From the NCBI GenBank assembly GCA_019359215.1, contig JAHHHS010000051.1, positions 1 through 50,438 of the forward strand: a stretch of DNA of 50,438 bases, in the 5' to 3' direction. Each line of letters opens with the position of its first letter. The first letter of the stretch is position 1. The stretch is from Nostoc indistinguendum CM1-VF10 (GTDB lineage: Bacteria > Cyanobacteriota > Cyanobacteriia > Cyanobacteriales > Nostocaceae). The position numbers and the translations under genes were made by a program. Under the pieces are notes generated by a model that saw only the letters and a program-made list of their open reading frames with translations, searched no databases and was not told the origin of the DNA. Shown piece after piece: positions 34,987-44,153 of the stretch.

Positions 34987-36633
34987 TTAAATTGTTTTTA
35001 GACGTTTTCTTTTGTTTTTTTGCTCAGGGTTGGCATCTTCAATATCTTGTTTCTCCAATTCTGGCAATTTAAAAAGAACTCCCGCAAAAAACCAATAATA
35101 GACGGCAACTGGATCAACATCCAAAGGATAGTAGTAGGTGTTGTAGCTAATAAACAATATAAACACCCATAAAGCTGCTCCGTAACTGCGGAAATTACGG
35201 TTCTTTATGGAGCGATAGGTTTTAAAGCTAATAATTGTTAAACTAGTGACCAAACCTAGAAAAGCTAGTACTCCAAGAATTCCAACTTCATACAGTACTT
35301 TGGGATAGTAGGTTTCTACCAGCTTAGTTTTACCCATTACGCGGGCAGAGTTAGTTGCTCGACCTAAGCCACTTCCTAAGGGGCCGTCTACGTTTTTCCA
35401 ATTTTCTTCAAATTGCTGGACGATAAAATCTTGAGGTGGTGAAGCCTCCCACCGACCTGTAAAACTCTCGGTTCTCTGTTGCACAACATCAGGGTTAGTC
35501 ACCATTGCTATTCCGAGAACTAGAGCAAGTCCTATCCCTATGGGGATAAATCGTTTAAGGTTGGCAATTTGACCAGTGAGCAATAGCAAAATCCCGAAGC
35601 AAATTGGTACTAAGGCTAGGGCGATTCTCTGTCCAGAAATTACAGCATTGATAAAGACTGCCACCAAAGAACCTAAACCGGCCAGCCGCCATATTGGAGA
35701 GGGATCGGTGAAGCCGGTGGCAAAGCTAAAAAAGGTGCCGGCAATTAAGAACCATGCCCACTGCCAAGGGGCTACAAATGTCCCTGGTAAGCGAATGACC
35801 CCTTCTTGAGGGCTATATACTAGCGCTCCACCAAAATAACACCTAGCTTCAAGTGTTGCTCTAAATAAGGCATCTCCTTCAAGACCTCTAGTGCCTTGAC
35901 ATACACCAGTTAGTAATAAAATGTATTGGATAAATCCCAGCGCACAGCAAAACAGTATGAGGACAATCTGGAGGCGGGATAAAAATAGAAAATCCCGCTT
36001 ATCGCGAATTAAATAGTAAGCACAACCAATCAAGGGGACATAGCCTAAAAATACTTTTAGTCCCAGAATTCCCATGCCTAAGGGTATTTCTTGCTCAACT
36101 TTTTCCAATAATCCCACACTGGGCGGGTTAAACTGCTGGCCACCATTAACAAACAATAACGTTAGCAGACTGCAACCCAACACAATATAAAGTGGGGTTT
36201 TAATGCCTTGGGGAATAATTAGGGGTAGGCCCTGTTTACGGCAAGTCTGCCAAAGTCCAATTAGGGCTGGAATATAAAAGGCATCTTTAGCTAATTGGAG
36301 TATGGGACTATTACCCAAGTAGTAGGTGATAGTACCCCCAATAGGTACGTAAATGATGAAGGCATATAGGGCTTGGCGCGGGTATTTGTAGGAAAGGGAT
36401 ATGACGAATATCCCTAAGACGCCAGGGACTGCCACTTTAATTCCACCTACGAAAAAAAGTAGAATGCCAACTAAGACACTGCCAAACATGGCGGTGGTGA
36501 GTAAGCTAATGAGTTCTTTACGTGCTTGGGCTGCTTTGCGCTTTTGGGCTAACTGTTCTTTGAGGCTAAGAGTAGGAGTTTCTTTTTCAGCCTGTTTTTT
36601 TGATTTTTTATTTTTTGATTTGAATTTCGGCAT
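34987..36633 (-). CDS. hpsL: O-antigen ligase/polymerase-like membrane protein (HpsL-like)
   Basis: The 548-aa polytopic protein starts with a very basic tail (MPKFKSKNKKSKKQAEKE), unusual for Wzy-type proteins. About ten membrane segments follow, with a large outside loop (RTESFTGRWEASPPQDFIVQ ... GPLGSGLGRATNSARVMG), then more helices and a basic end. The loop with its G-x-GLGR pattern and Arg residues is that of O-antigen ligase/Wzy enzymes that join or transfer sugar repeats outside the membrane. The basic N-terminus agrees with what I recall of HpsL of the hormogonium polysaccharide set. Operon partners on both sides are glycosyltransferases. Confidence 0.75.
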   Translation of the reverse strand: MPKFKSKNKKSKKQAEKETPTLSLKEQLAQKRKAAQARKELISLLTTAMFGSVLVGILLFFVGGIKVAVPGVLGIFVISLSYKYPRQALYAFIIYVPIGGTITYYLGNSPILQLAKDAFYIPALIGLWQTCRKQGLPLIIPQGIKTPLYIVLGCSLLTLLFVNGGQQFNPPSVGLLEKVEQEIPLGMGILGLKVFLGYVPLIGCAYYLIRDKRDFLFLSRLQIVLILFCCALGFIQYILLLTGVCQGTRGLEGDALFRATLEARCYFGGALVYSPQEGVIRLPGTFVAPWQWAWFLIAGTFFSFATGFTDPSPIWRLAGLGSLVAVFINAVISGQRIALALVPICFGILLLLTGQIANLKRFIPIGIGLALVLGIAMVTNPDVVQQRTESFTGRWEASPPQDFIVQQFEENWKNVDGPLGSGLGRATNSARVMGKTKLVETYYPKVLYEVGILGVLAFLGLVTSLTIISFKTYRSIKNRNFRSYGAALWVFILFISYNTYYYPLDVDPVAVYYWFFAGVLFKLPELEKQDIEDANPEQKNKRKRLKTI

Positions 36634-36699
36634 AGTGGCGCTGTAGCCTATCAGCCTTAAAAAACAATCTATAGCTTACATACAAATGGATTAGAATGG

Positions 36700-37440
36700 C
36701 TAGAGCCTGTACAAGCCAAATTCATCCTTAACTGATTGAGTTAGGGATTTTCGATCGAAAATATTGAAGTTTAACTTCATTGAACCATAAAAAAGATTTT
36801 CTCCTGTTTCTACGATGTAAACTGCTCCAGGGAATGGTAATGGTTCAATAGGTTGAGCTTTGCTTTCTAATACGCCTTTGACTTTACCGTGGTCTATATA
36901 ATATTTGTAGTATCCATAACCCCGATTATATTCTGCATTTTCTGGTAAGAAATTTAAATCATATCGGATAATATTAGATGTGCCGCACATTGAGTAGAAA
37001 TTTTTTCTTTTAATATATATATATTTACTACCTTCTTTATATTTATAACCTTTATTGATAAACCATCCATTAGAGTTAGGATATTGCTTAATAAATTCGG
37101 CTAAGTTTTTACTAATGCAATCATCTGCATCAACTGCCATAGTGTGAGTTGGAGAAAATTTACGAGCATACATTAATCCCTTCAATATTTTTCGCCCTTT
37201 ATCTGTGTCTCCTCTAGCTATACGGTCTGTCTCGTTGGGAGAAGGAAAGTCAACTGTAATGTACGTAATCTGGGGATGATTAAATTCTATTGTTGGCTGT
37301 TCATGGCAAACGACAATAGCGTGAAAATCAGGAGAGGTTTGATTGCAAATTGATTTGATGCATCTTTCAAATGATTGGGTGACACGCTCCCAAGAATTGG
37401 AAACTTGCGGACTTTTAAGTGGGATAACAAAAACAAGCAT
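36700..37440 (-). CDS. glycosyltransferase with GT-A fold, first gene of the operon
   Basis: Protein of 246 aa. MLVFVIPLKSPQVSNSWERV begins a GT-A-like fold. The metal site is TMAVDADDCISKN (about residue 103), and acceptor-side pieces are GWFINKGYKYKEG and SMCGTSNIIRYDLNF. The family is GT2-like but divergent. It lies 66 bases upstream of the polymerase gene and is likely co-transcribed with it. Confidence 0.72.
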   Translation of the reverse strand: MLVFVIPLKSPQVSNSWERVTQSFERCIKSICNQTSPDFHAIVVCHEQPTIEFNHPQITYITVDFPSPNETDRIARGDTDKGRKILKGLMYARKFSPTHTMAVDADDCISKNLAEFIKQYPNSNGWFINKGYKYKEGSKYIYIKRKNFYSMCGTSNIIRYDLNFLPENAEYNRGYGYYKYYIDHGKVKGVLESKAQPIEPLPFPGAVYIVETGENLFYGSMKLNFNIFDRKSLTQSVKDEFGLYRL

Positions 37441-37719
37441 ATTATTACCTTATAAAAGATAACTCAAGATAAAACACACACAGACCTCTTTCCTTGTTAG
37501 AAAAGAGGTTTACAACATACTTAAAATTTAAAAGTGCAAATTAAAATACTACATCTTCCGCAAATCAACAAAGCTGGTTAATTTACAGAAGCTGTTTTTG
37601 AAAGGTGAGATAGTAGCTATTCCCTCCCCCGCAAAGACTACTTAATTTAACGAAACATGAAGATGCGAAGCACACAAACGAAAAGTAGATAAGTAATCTT
37701 CCACGGTGAAGGGAGTAAC

Positions 37720-39192
37720 TTAGACTGCTATGTGTTTCTGGACTTTTGAAACTAATTCATTTGCCCAGTAGCTCGTAAGTTCAGCATTAGCAGCTTCCAC
37801 CATAACCCTGATCACTGGTTCTGTACCAGAGGCGCGAACCAAAATTCTGCCGGAATCACCCATTGCAGCTTCAGCAAGAGCGATCGCTTGCTGCACAGGT
37901 TGGCAATCTTGCCATCCCAAACGGCGATCGCGATCTACGACTCGCACGTTCCGCAACAGTTGCGGATAGGTCTGGAAGCTTTGATCTACTAATTCGCTCA
38001 ATGAAACACCCGTCTCTTTTACCAAAGCTGCTATATGTAATGCTGTTAACAAGCCATCTCCAGTCACGGCATAATGACGGCAAAGAATATGACCTGATTG
38101 TTCGCCACCTAACATTCCCCCAGTCCGCAACATTTCGGCTTGCACGTATTGGTCGCCGACTGCGGTGCGAATTAAGTTACCACCAATTTGTTGCCAAGCT
38201 TTCTCAAAGCCTAAGTTGGCCATGACTGTAGATACAATCAGGTTGTCTGGCAGTTGTTGGTTTTGCTGTAAATGCCGTCCCCATAGGTAGAGAATGTAAT
38301 CGCCGTTAACTTGCCTTCCAGTATTGTCTACTGCTAAGACGCGATCAGCATCCCCATCGAAGGCAAAGCCGATGTCGGCGTTGTGTTCTTGGACTGTGGC
38401 TGCAAGAATATCTAGGTGGGTGGAACCGCAGTTAACATTAATGCGATCGCCATCTGCTTCGTTATGCAAGCAGATCACCTCTGCCCCCATTTCTGTAAAT
38501 ACTAATGGTGCTAATCCTACTGCTGCTCCCCACGCCAAGTCTAAAACAATCTTCATGCCCTGAAGATTTAGGGCACCATTCAAGGGTTTTTTCAATGCTT
38601 CGCTATAATGCCCCACTAACTCGAAACGTGAGTAATGTCGTCCGTAATTACTGACTTTAGCAATAGGTGATACCTTGCCACGCAGCCCAGCTTCAATTTC
38701 TGCTTGCAATATTTGCGGTAACTTCCCACCATTCCCACCAAAAATCTTAATACCATTGTCTTCTGGGGGATTGTGGCTAGCAGAAATCATCACTCCGCCG
38801 ATGGCATCAGTGATGCTGGTGAGATAGGCAATGCAAGGAGTGGGACATAATCCCAAATACCAAACCTCTAATCCTGCTGCTGTTAATCCTGCACTCAAAG
38901 CCATTGCCAGCATATCGCTGGAGTTTCTGGAGTCCTGTCCGAGAATGACTGGCCCGATTTGAGTAGCATGGTTACGTAAAACAATTCCAGTCCAAAAACC
39001 AACTTGCAATGCTAAGGGCGCACTGAGTAATTCTCCGACTCGTCCGCGAATACCATCTGTGCCAAATAAAGGATTTGCTGGTAGTGGAATTGAATTCAAT
39101 GCGAAACTGCTCTCAATCCCTTTGCCCAATACATCAACTTCGGAAGCAGAACCCCCAGGAATGCCTGGTGTCCGAGTTATAGATGAAACCAT
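37720..39192 (-). CDS. glmM: phosphoglucosamine mutase
   Basis: The enzyme interconverts glucosamine-6-phosphate and glucosamine-1-phosphate for UDP-GlcNAc and thus cell wall and polysaccharide synthesis. Protein of 490 aa from ATG 39192 (MVSSITRTPGIPGG); a longer frame to 39213 lacks a normal start. Near the start is LFGTDGIRGRVGELL. The phosphoserine loop is GVMISASHNPPEDNG (about 125), the metal loop FAFDGDADRVLAVD, the sugar loop GGEQSGH and the phosphate loop VRASGTEPVIRVMVE. All are intact. It lies beside the polysaccharide operon but is separated by a 279-bp gap. Confidence 0.97.
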   Translation of the reverse strand: MVSSITRTPGIPGGSASEVDVLGKGIESSFALNSIPLPANPLFGTDGIRGRVGELLSAPLALQVGFWTGIVLRNHATQIGPVILGQDSRNSSDMLAMALSAGLTAAGLEVWYLGLCPTPCIAYLTSITDAIGGVMISASHNPPEDNGIKIFGGNGGKLPQILQAEIEAGLRGKVSPIAKVSNYGRHYSRFELVGHYSEALKKPLNGALNLQGMKIVLDLAWGAAVGLAPLVFTEMGAEVICLHNEADGDRINVNCGSTHLDILAATVQEHNADIGFAFDGDADRVLAVDNTGRQVNGDYILYLWGRHLQQNQQLPDNLIVSTVMANLGFEKAWQQIGGNLIRTAVGDQYVQAEMLRTGGMLGGEQSGHILCRHYAVTGDGLLTALHIAALVKETGVSLSELVDQSFQTYPQLLRNVRVVDRDRRLGWQDCQPVQQAIALAEAAMGDSGRILVRASGTEPVIRVMVEAANAELTSYWANELVSKVQKHIAV

Positions 39193-39747
39193 ATGTTTAA
39201 ACACTCCACACAATCACACTGAAAAATAGCACTTAAAACTTGATTCAGCAATTTCTTACAAATTCATTCTAAAAGAGTATTATCTACGTAAAAATCCCTA
39301 ATTCTTACTTCTTGAATTGTAAATTTTTCATGAAGTCAGTATTAGTTTTTAGGTTATCAGTAAAGTTTTCACATTTTAGCTAATTATTTCTTTTATGCCC
39401 TCTACCTTAGTTTTGATTTTTATATTTATTAGTTCATACTTTGGAATCCTACTAACCCAAGATAAACTGTAATAAATATTACCTAAATTTCAGCAAAAGT
39501 GTTTTTTAGGAAAGCTGAGAATGAAAGCAAAATTCAGCTAATAACAACAAAAGAATCAAAAGATTGAAATGTAAAATTATATCCTCTAAGTTCCATAATT
39601 GTGTAAAAAGCTACAAAAATGCGGATGCTTAAGAAATTTTAATATAAATTCTCATCAAATAGTTTTAAGGTAACGTTTTAATGGCTTTTTTAGCCGTTAG
39701 TGAATTAGAACTTCGGCAGTTAACTTTTTAAAGTTGAGAAATTTAGC
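39193..39747. other. long divergent intergenic region between glmM and heme oxygenase
   Basis: 555 bp, strongly A/T-rich, with promoters for both genes. It holds a 16-codon ORF (39681-39731) that ends 16 bases before the heme oxygenase start. I found no NtcA box (GTA-N8-TAC) or clear operator. Confidence 0.5.
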
Positions 39748-40464
39748 ATGAGCAGCAATTTAGCAACCAAATTACGTGTAGGCACTAAGAAAGCCCACAC
39801 AATTGCAGAAAATGTAGGTTTTGTCAAGTGCTTTTTAAGAGGAGTAGTCGAGAAAAACTCTTACCGGAAACTAGTTGCTAACTTCTACTTCGTCTACTCA
39901 GCGATGGAAGAGGAAATGGAAAAGCATCGCCAGCACCCAATTCTTTCTAAAATTAACTTTCCCCAGCTAAATCGCAAGTATACCTTAGAGCAAGACCTGG
40001 GTTATTACTTTGGTGCTAACTGGAGAGAGCAAATCAAGCTATCTCCGGCAGGTGAGGCTTATGTAAAGCGCATCCGAGAAATATCTGCCACAGAACCGGA
40101 ACTGTTAATCGCTCATTCATATACTCGCTACTTAGGTGACTTATCCGGGGGACAAATTCTCAAAAACATTGCTGTAACAGCGATGAATTTGTCTGATGCG
40201 CAAGGAACAGCCTTTTATGAGTTTCCAGAGATTCCTGATGAAAAAGCATTCAAAGCGAAATATCGGCAAACTTTGGATGAATTACCCCTTGATGATGCGA
40301 CAACCGATCGCATCGTTGATGAAGCTAACGCCGCCTTTGGCATGAACATGACGATGTTCCAAGAATTGGAAGGCAATTTGATCAAGGCGGTTGGTGTAAT
40401 GCTTTACAATAGCCTCACACGACGTCGTACACGCGGCAGTACTGAACTCGTCACAGCTGAGTAA
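39748..40464 (+). CDS. ho1: heme oxygenase (biliverdin-producing)
   Basis: Ferredoxin-dependent heme oxygenase opens heme to biliverdin IXalpha, the precursor of phycobilins and phytochrome chromophores. The 238 aa have the cyanobacterial HO-1 length. The proximal heme ligand is the His in VGTKKAHTIAENV (about residue 17). The distal helix is RYLGDLSGGQILKNIA, whose glycines let oxygen in. FYFVYSAMEEEMEKH and the basic TRRRTRG tail are typical. Monocistronic here; the bilin reductase genes are not in the window. Confidence 0.96.
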   Translation: MSSNLATKLRVGTKKAHTIAENVGFVKCFLRGVVEKNSYRKLVANFYFVYSAMEEEMEKHRQHPILSKINFPQLNRKYTLEQDLGYYFGANWREQIKLSPAGEAYVKRIREISATEPELLIAHSYTRYLGDLSGGQILKNIAVTAMNLSDAQGTAFYEFPEIPDEKAFKAKYRQTLDELPLDDATTDRIVDEANAAFGMNMTMFQELEGNLIKAVGVMLYNSLTRRRTRGSTELVTAE

Positions 40465-40491
40465 ACTTTATTAAGTAAAATTTTGTAAATC

Positions 40492-40554
40492 TAGGGGCAA
40501 CCTCCCTGGGTTCACCTGAATAAAATCAGGCGATCGCGGGGATGTTGCCCCTAC
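40492..40554. repeat. REP-like inverted repeat
   Basis: TAGGGGCAAC and GTTGCCCCTA enclose an inner ACCTGAATAAAATCAGGCGATCGCG. It lies between the converging heme oxygenase and TPR genes. Confidence 0.6.
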
Positions 40555-40563
40555 TGCTGTTTG

Positions 40564-41259
40564 TTAGCGATCATGGCTATTATTTTGGAGCTTGTTAAGA
40601 GCTTGTGCTGCGTATTGATGACCAGGGTTCAGTCTAAGTGCTTCTTGAAAAGCAGCGATCGCTTCATCGTCTTTCTCGCTGTAATAAAATAATATATAAT
40701 TACCTAGTCTGTAGTAAAGACCAGATATCGGCTTTGGATGGACTTTAGCAGCGAATTGGCGATAAACAGCCATAACAGAGGATAATCCTTGCTTGTCATC
40801 TATTGCTTCACCAGTAATTAAACAGATTTGAAGGTGATAATTAAGTTCAATTACTTGATAGCAAATAGCTAAAGCTTCATCTAGTTTCCCCTGTTGTATG
40901 AGTGCTGTAGTTAACATTCTGTATATATGTTCAATACACCCATTGGGTTTAAGAGCAATTACTTGACGAAATGCAGCGATCGCTTCTTCTGGTTTTTGTA
41001 TATCTAACAACCACATTCCTAAATTAGTGTATATCTGAACACTAGGCTCGATGAGGAGGGCTTGTTGATAAAATGTCAACGCCGCTTCTGTTTTATTCTG
41101 ATAAGATAATAGCTTTGCTAATCTCACATAACCTAGAACATCATTAGGTTTTTGTTTGATGACCGATAGCCAAAGGTCTTCTGTTTACTGGTAGTTTCTT
41201 ATGTTTTCAGCATATTTTGCTTGTTTTATCAACAGCTTAATAGTTTTAGCAGAATTCAT
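40564..41259 (-). pseudogene. TPR protein interrupted by an in-frame TAA at codon 25
   Basis: A frame of 232 codons runs from ATG 41259 (MNSAKTIKLLIKQAKYAENI) to 40564, broken only by TAA at 41185-41187 after RNYQ. Past the stop it reads TEDLWLSVIKQKPNDVLGYV and continues into clear TPR units (AALTFYQQALLIEPSVQIYT, EEAIAAFRQVIALKPNG, DEAIAAFQEALRLNPGHQYA). The sequence on both sides of the stop makes one continuous TPR-like helix pair, so a single base change (for instance AAA to TAA) is likely. Restart at the GTG at 41127 could still give 187 aa. Confidence 0.8.
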
Positions 41260-41361
41260 TTGCGGTAATCTCACTAATTCCTATCTACAGAATATATAAA
41301 CCCTGATTCCTAATCTAGTCAGCGATCAGGGAAAATATAAACAGGCACAATTAATTAAATA

Positions 41362-42426
41362 ATGGCAACAAAAATTCCTGTCACAGTGATCACAGGCTTC
41401 TTAGGTAGTGGAAAAACCAGCCTAATTCGCCACCTGCTACAAAACAACCAAGGACGCCGCATTGCCGTTGTAGTCAATGAATTTGGCGAACTCGGTATTG
41501 ATGGCGAATTGTTAAAATCCTGTCAAGTTTGCCCGGAAGATAGTGAGGAGGGCGACAGTAATATCTTTGAATTAACCAACGGCTGCTTATGCTGCACCGT
41601 GCAGGAAGAGTTTTACCCGATGATGCAAGAGTTAATCAAGCGGCGGGATAGCATCGACTGCATTTTGATTGAAACCTCTGGTTTAGCTTTGCCAAAACCA
41701 CTGGTGAAAGCTTTTCGCTGGCAAGAAATTCGCAACGCCGCCACTGTGGATGCTGTAATTACCGTGGTAGATTGTGCAGCTGTAGCGGCGGGAACATTTG
41801 CTAGCGATCTAGAGGCGATCGCAGCCCAGCGACAAGCAGATGATAGTCTAGAACACGAAACACCTTTGCAAGAATTGTTTGAAGACCAACTCGCTTGTGC
41901 AGACTTGGTGGTGTTGAATAAAATTGACTTGGTGGATGCTGAGACAAAAGCCAGAGTTGAGGAATTGATTAAGCAAGAGTTGCCTAGAATGGTGAAAATT
42001 GTCGAGAGCGATGCCTCCGACGGGCTACACCTACGTTCTCAACTAGACGCATCTATATTATTAGGATTCCAAGCCGCAGTTGAAGACAATTTAGATTCTC
42101 GTCCTAGTCATCACGATACCGAAGAAGACCACAACCACGACGAAGAAATTACTTCAACTAATTTAATTTTGGATCGTACCTTTGATCCAGAAAAGCTGCA
42201 ACAGCAGTTAGAGAAATTAGCACAACAACAAGAAATTTATCGGATTAAAGGCTTTGTGGCAGTGCCAAATAAATCCATGCGCCTAGTGATGCAAGGTGTG
42301 GGAACCCGATTTGATAAATTTTATGATCGCCCCTGGAAACCTGAAGAGGCCAGGCAAACACGCTTAGTTTTTATCGGTCGTGATTTAAAATCTTCAGAAA
42401 TTGAATCGCAGCTAGTAGCTTTGTAA
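41362..42426 (+). CDS. cobW: CobW/YjiA-family GTPase (metallochaperone)
   Basis: The 354-aa G3E GTPase has P-loop TGFLGSGKTS (about 10-19), VNEFGELGIDG, the metal-binding CLCC in TNGCLCCTV, the Walker B-like ILIETSGLALP and NKID for guanine. A His/Asp/Glu-rich stretch (SHHDTEEDHNHDEE) likely binds metal. The C-terminal CobW_C domain has VFIGRDL. The family delivers metals such as Zn or Co to enzymes. Odd: residues about 216-227 (SDASDGLHLRSQ) are encoded by a copy of the roughly 35-bp interspersed repeat, inserted in frame before the LDASILLGF segment. Confidence 0.92.
   Translation: MATKIPVTVITGFLGSGKTSLIRHLLQNNQGRRIAVVVNEFGELGIDGELLKSCQVCPEDSEEGDSNIFELTNGCLCCTVQEEFYPMMQELIKRRDSIDCILIETSGLALPKPLVKAFRWQEIRNAATVDAVITVVDCAAVAAGTFASDLEAIAAQRQADDSLEHETPLQELFEDQLACADLVVLNKIDLVDAETKARVEELIKQELPRMVKIVESDASDGLHLRSQLDASILLGFQAAVEDNLDSRPSHHDTEEDHNHDEEITSTNLILDRTFDPEKLQQQLEKLAQQQEIYRIKGFVAVPNKSMRLVMQGVGTRFDKFYDRPWKPEEARQTRLVFIGRDLKSSEIESQLVAL
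42007..42041. repeat. 35-bp interspersed repeat inside cobW, in frame
   Basis: AGCGATGCCTCCGACGGGCT followed by ACACCTACGTTCTCA; it aligns without gaps to 28511-28545. Its reading frame gives SDASDGLHLRS, comparable with SDAYGGLRLRS at the other site. Confidence 0.8.
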
Positions 42427-42809
42427 GTTAGGAGTTAGGAGTTAAAAAAGAACTAGTACGCACCTTTAACCCTTTAATAAGGAGCTTAAGCCCCTTATCT
42501 AGGGTTAATTACGCGGTTAGGATTAATATCATGTCCGGTTGATTGCTTATTAAACCCGAAGAACCCCACCCCGCCAAAGCTACGCTTTGTCTCCCCTCCC
42601 GAAGAGCGGGGAGGGGTTGGGGGTGGGGTGCAATGACTATGGGAATCGTAACTAATTATGCGGACATGATATAACTTAGAATAATAAATTTATTTCCACC
42701 GTTGTGTACTAGCTAATTCAAAATACTAAATAATAGTAATAACTAGAAATTTCCTAATATCTCACTCCTAACACTTAACTTAAATATTCACTTCTTACCT
42801 AACATAACT
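42427..42809. repeat. intergenic region with inverted-repeat element (core 42560-42631)
   Basis: The core is AACCCCACCCCGCCAAAGC ... CTCCCCTCCCGAAGAGCGGGGAGGGG ... GGGGTGGGGT, a common Nostoc repeat with nested inverted arms. Around it are short AGTTAGG tandem words. No gene is seen until the ABA4-like frame. Confidence 0.6.
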
Positions 42810-43279
42810 ATGACAATATCTCAACTATTTAACATTGCCATCTTTTCGTATTGCCTTTTTGGGCGTTGATGATTTTATTACCAAATTGGAAAGTTACACG
42901 GCAGATTATGTCATCATATTTGCCGTTTGTGGTATTAGCTGGGGCGTATTTGTATTTGTTCATCACCAGCATTACACCAGAAAACGCCCAAGCTTTATCG
43001 AATCCTCAATTAGCCGATATCGCTAAATTTTTTGCAGACGAAACGGCTGCTGCAACAGGTTGGATTCATTTTTTAGTCATGGATTTATTCGTCGGCCGCT
43101 GGATTTATTTGGAAGGGCAAAAAACAGGTATTTGGACAATTCACTCCCTTGCACTGTGTTTATTTACTGGGCCTTTGGGATTACTGTCTCACATCTTAAC
43201 TGACTGGATTACTAAAACATTTTTCCCGAAGTTTCAACAGAGTGAAACAGTGATAGTAGGAGAAAAAGCTGCCTCATAA
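42810..43279 (+). pseudogene. ABA4-like (DUF4281) membrane protein, 1-base frameshift near the start
   Basis: ATG 42810 reads MTISQLFNIA and then loses the family frame, stopping eight codons later. The other frame goes on from 42842 with LFVLPFWALMILLPNWKVTR and continues to SHILTDWITKTFF, giving a four-helix DUF4281 protein. The family start is MTxxxLFxIANLFVLPFWxLM; here GCCATCTTTTC stands where GCCAATCTTTTC is expected, so one A is missing at 42840. A TTG at 42851 could start a product lacking only the first helix half. In plants ABA4 is needed for neoxanthin formation; the cyanobacterial role is less clear. Confidence 0.82.
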
Positions 43280-43349
43280 TATAGTACATAATAGGGGCGC
43301 ACATCTATACGCCCCTATTATTATTAGGAATTACCTGATTTGATAAGAA

Positions 43350-43565
43350 TTAACCGTTGTTGCGTCTATAATCTGAATCTAACCAACAGCGTGGTAAAAC
43401 TTCACCTGAAGGGAAAACGAGATTTTCTTTTTTAAAAGTTTCAGGTTCCTGTTCTTCTTGACCTTCTTGGTCTTTTGCGTGAACAACATCATTATTCGGG
43501 TCAAGTAATTCCTGAATTTCAACAATCTTTACCAATTCACCACTATCTTTGACTTGTAAAAGCAT
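43350..43565 (-). CDS. small acidic conserved hypothetical protein, 71 aa
   Basis: MLLQVKDSGELVKIVEIQEL is followed by an acidic DQEGQEEQEPETFKKENLVF and PSGEVLPRCWLDSDYR. GAGG lies nine bases before the ATG. From memory it resembles a short Nostocales protein, without known function. The N-half could be a small beta structure. Confidence 0.65.
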   Translation of the reverse strand: MLLQVKDSGELVKIVEIQELLDPNNDVVHAKDQEGQEEQEPETFKKENLVFPSGEVLPRCWLDSDYRRNNG

Positions 43566-43844
43566 AGAAATTGCCTCAATGAGTTTGCATGGAAGTTCAA
43601 AGCGAGTTTTAAGATAAACTAGCTCAAATGTAAACTGATTTTGAACGCGGAGATTCCCTAATTGTTAAAGGAAATTTTTATCAGATATCCACACATAAAT
43701 TACATAAGATTCATTTGTGTGTATCTGTAGAGTTAATTTTATAAAATAGACACAGTAAACATATACCTAATTCAGAAGCGAAACTCGAATCAGGAAATGC
43801 TGATTAACAAAATTGTCCAAGTAAGATAATCTTAGTTTTAGCAA

Positions 43845-44153
43845 TTAAAAGTCGCGTTGATATTTTTCCAAAATATCAACTAAATTAACTTGGCATTGCA
43901 GGGGTAGTAAATCGATTAAAGGAACTTCACGTTTTCCGCCGCCAATTTTTACTCGAATCGATCCCAAAACCTGTAAAACTCGGTCTTCATTTACAGCGTT
44001 GGAAGTAATTAAAGGATACAGTTGTTCGGCAACAACTGTATGCAGTTTGGCATTAGATAAATAAAGATGCCATTTGGCAACGTCTATGTAGACGTTTTCG
44101 CCAATTTCAGCTGCTAGGGCTTCCAGTAGTTGTGTGGTGTTAATCTTAGCCAT
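43845..44153 (-). CDS. DUF3181 family protein
   Basis: The 102-aa protein starts MAKINTTQLLEALAAEIGEN and continues VYIDVAKWHLYLSNAKLHTV; the C-half has VPLIDLLPLQCQVNLVDILE. The family is confined to cyanobacteria and plastid-bearing lineages as far as I know; function unknown. Soluble. Confidence 0.85.
   Translation of the reverse strand: MAKINTTQLLEALAAEIGENVYIDVAKWHLYLSNAKLHTVVAEQLYPLITSNAVNEDRVLQVLGSIRVKIGGGKREVPLIDLLPLQCQVNLVDILEKYQRDF

Noticed and set aside
39193..39747. NtcA-binding site upstream of heme oxygenase
   Set aside because: The nearest match, GTAAAAAGCTAC, has a 6-base rather than an 8-base spacer.
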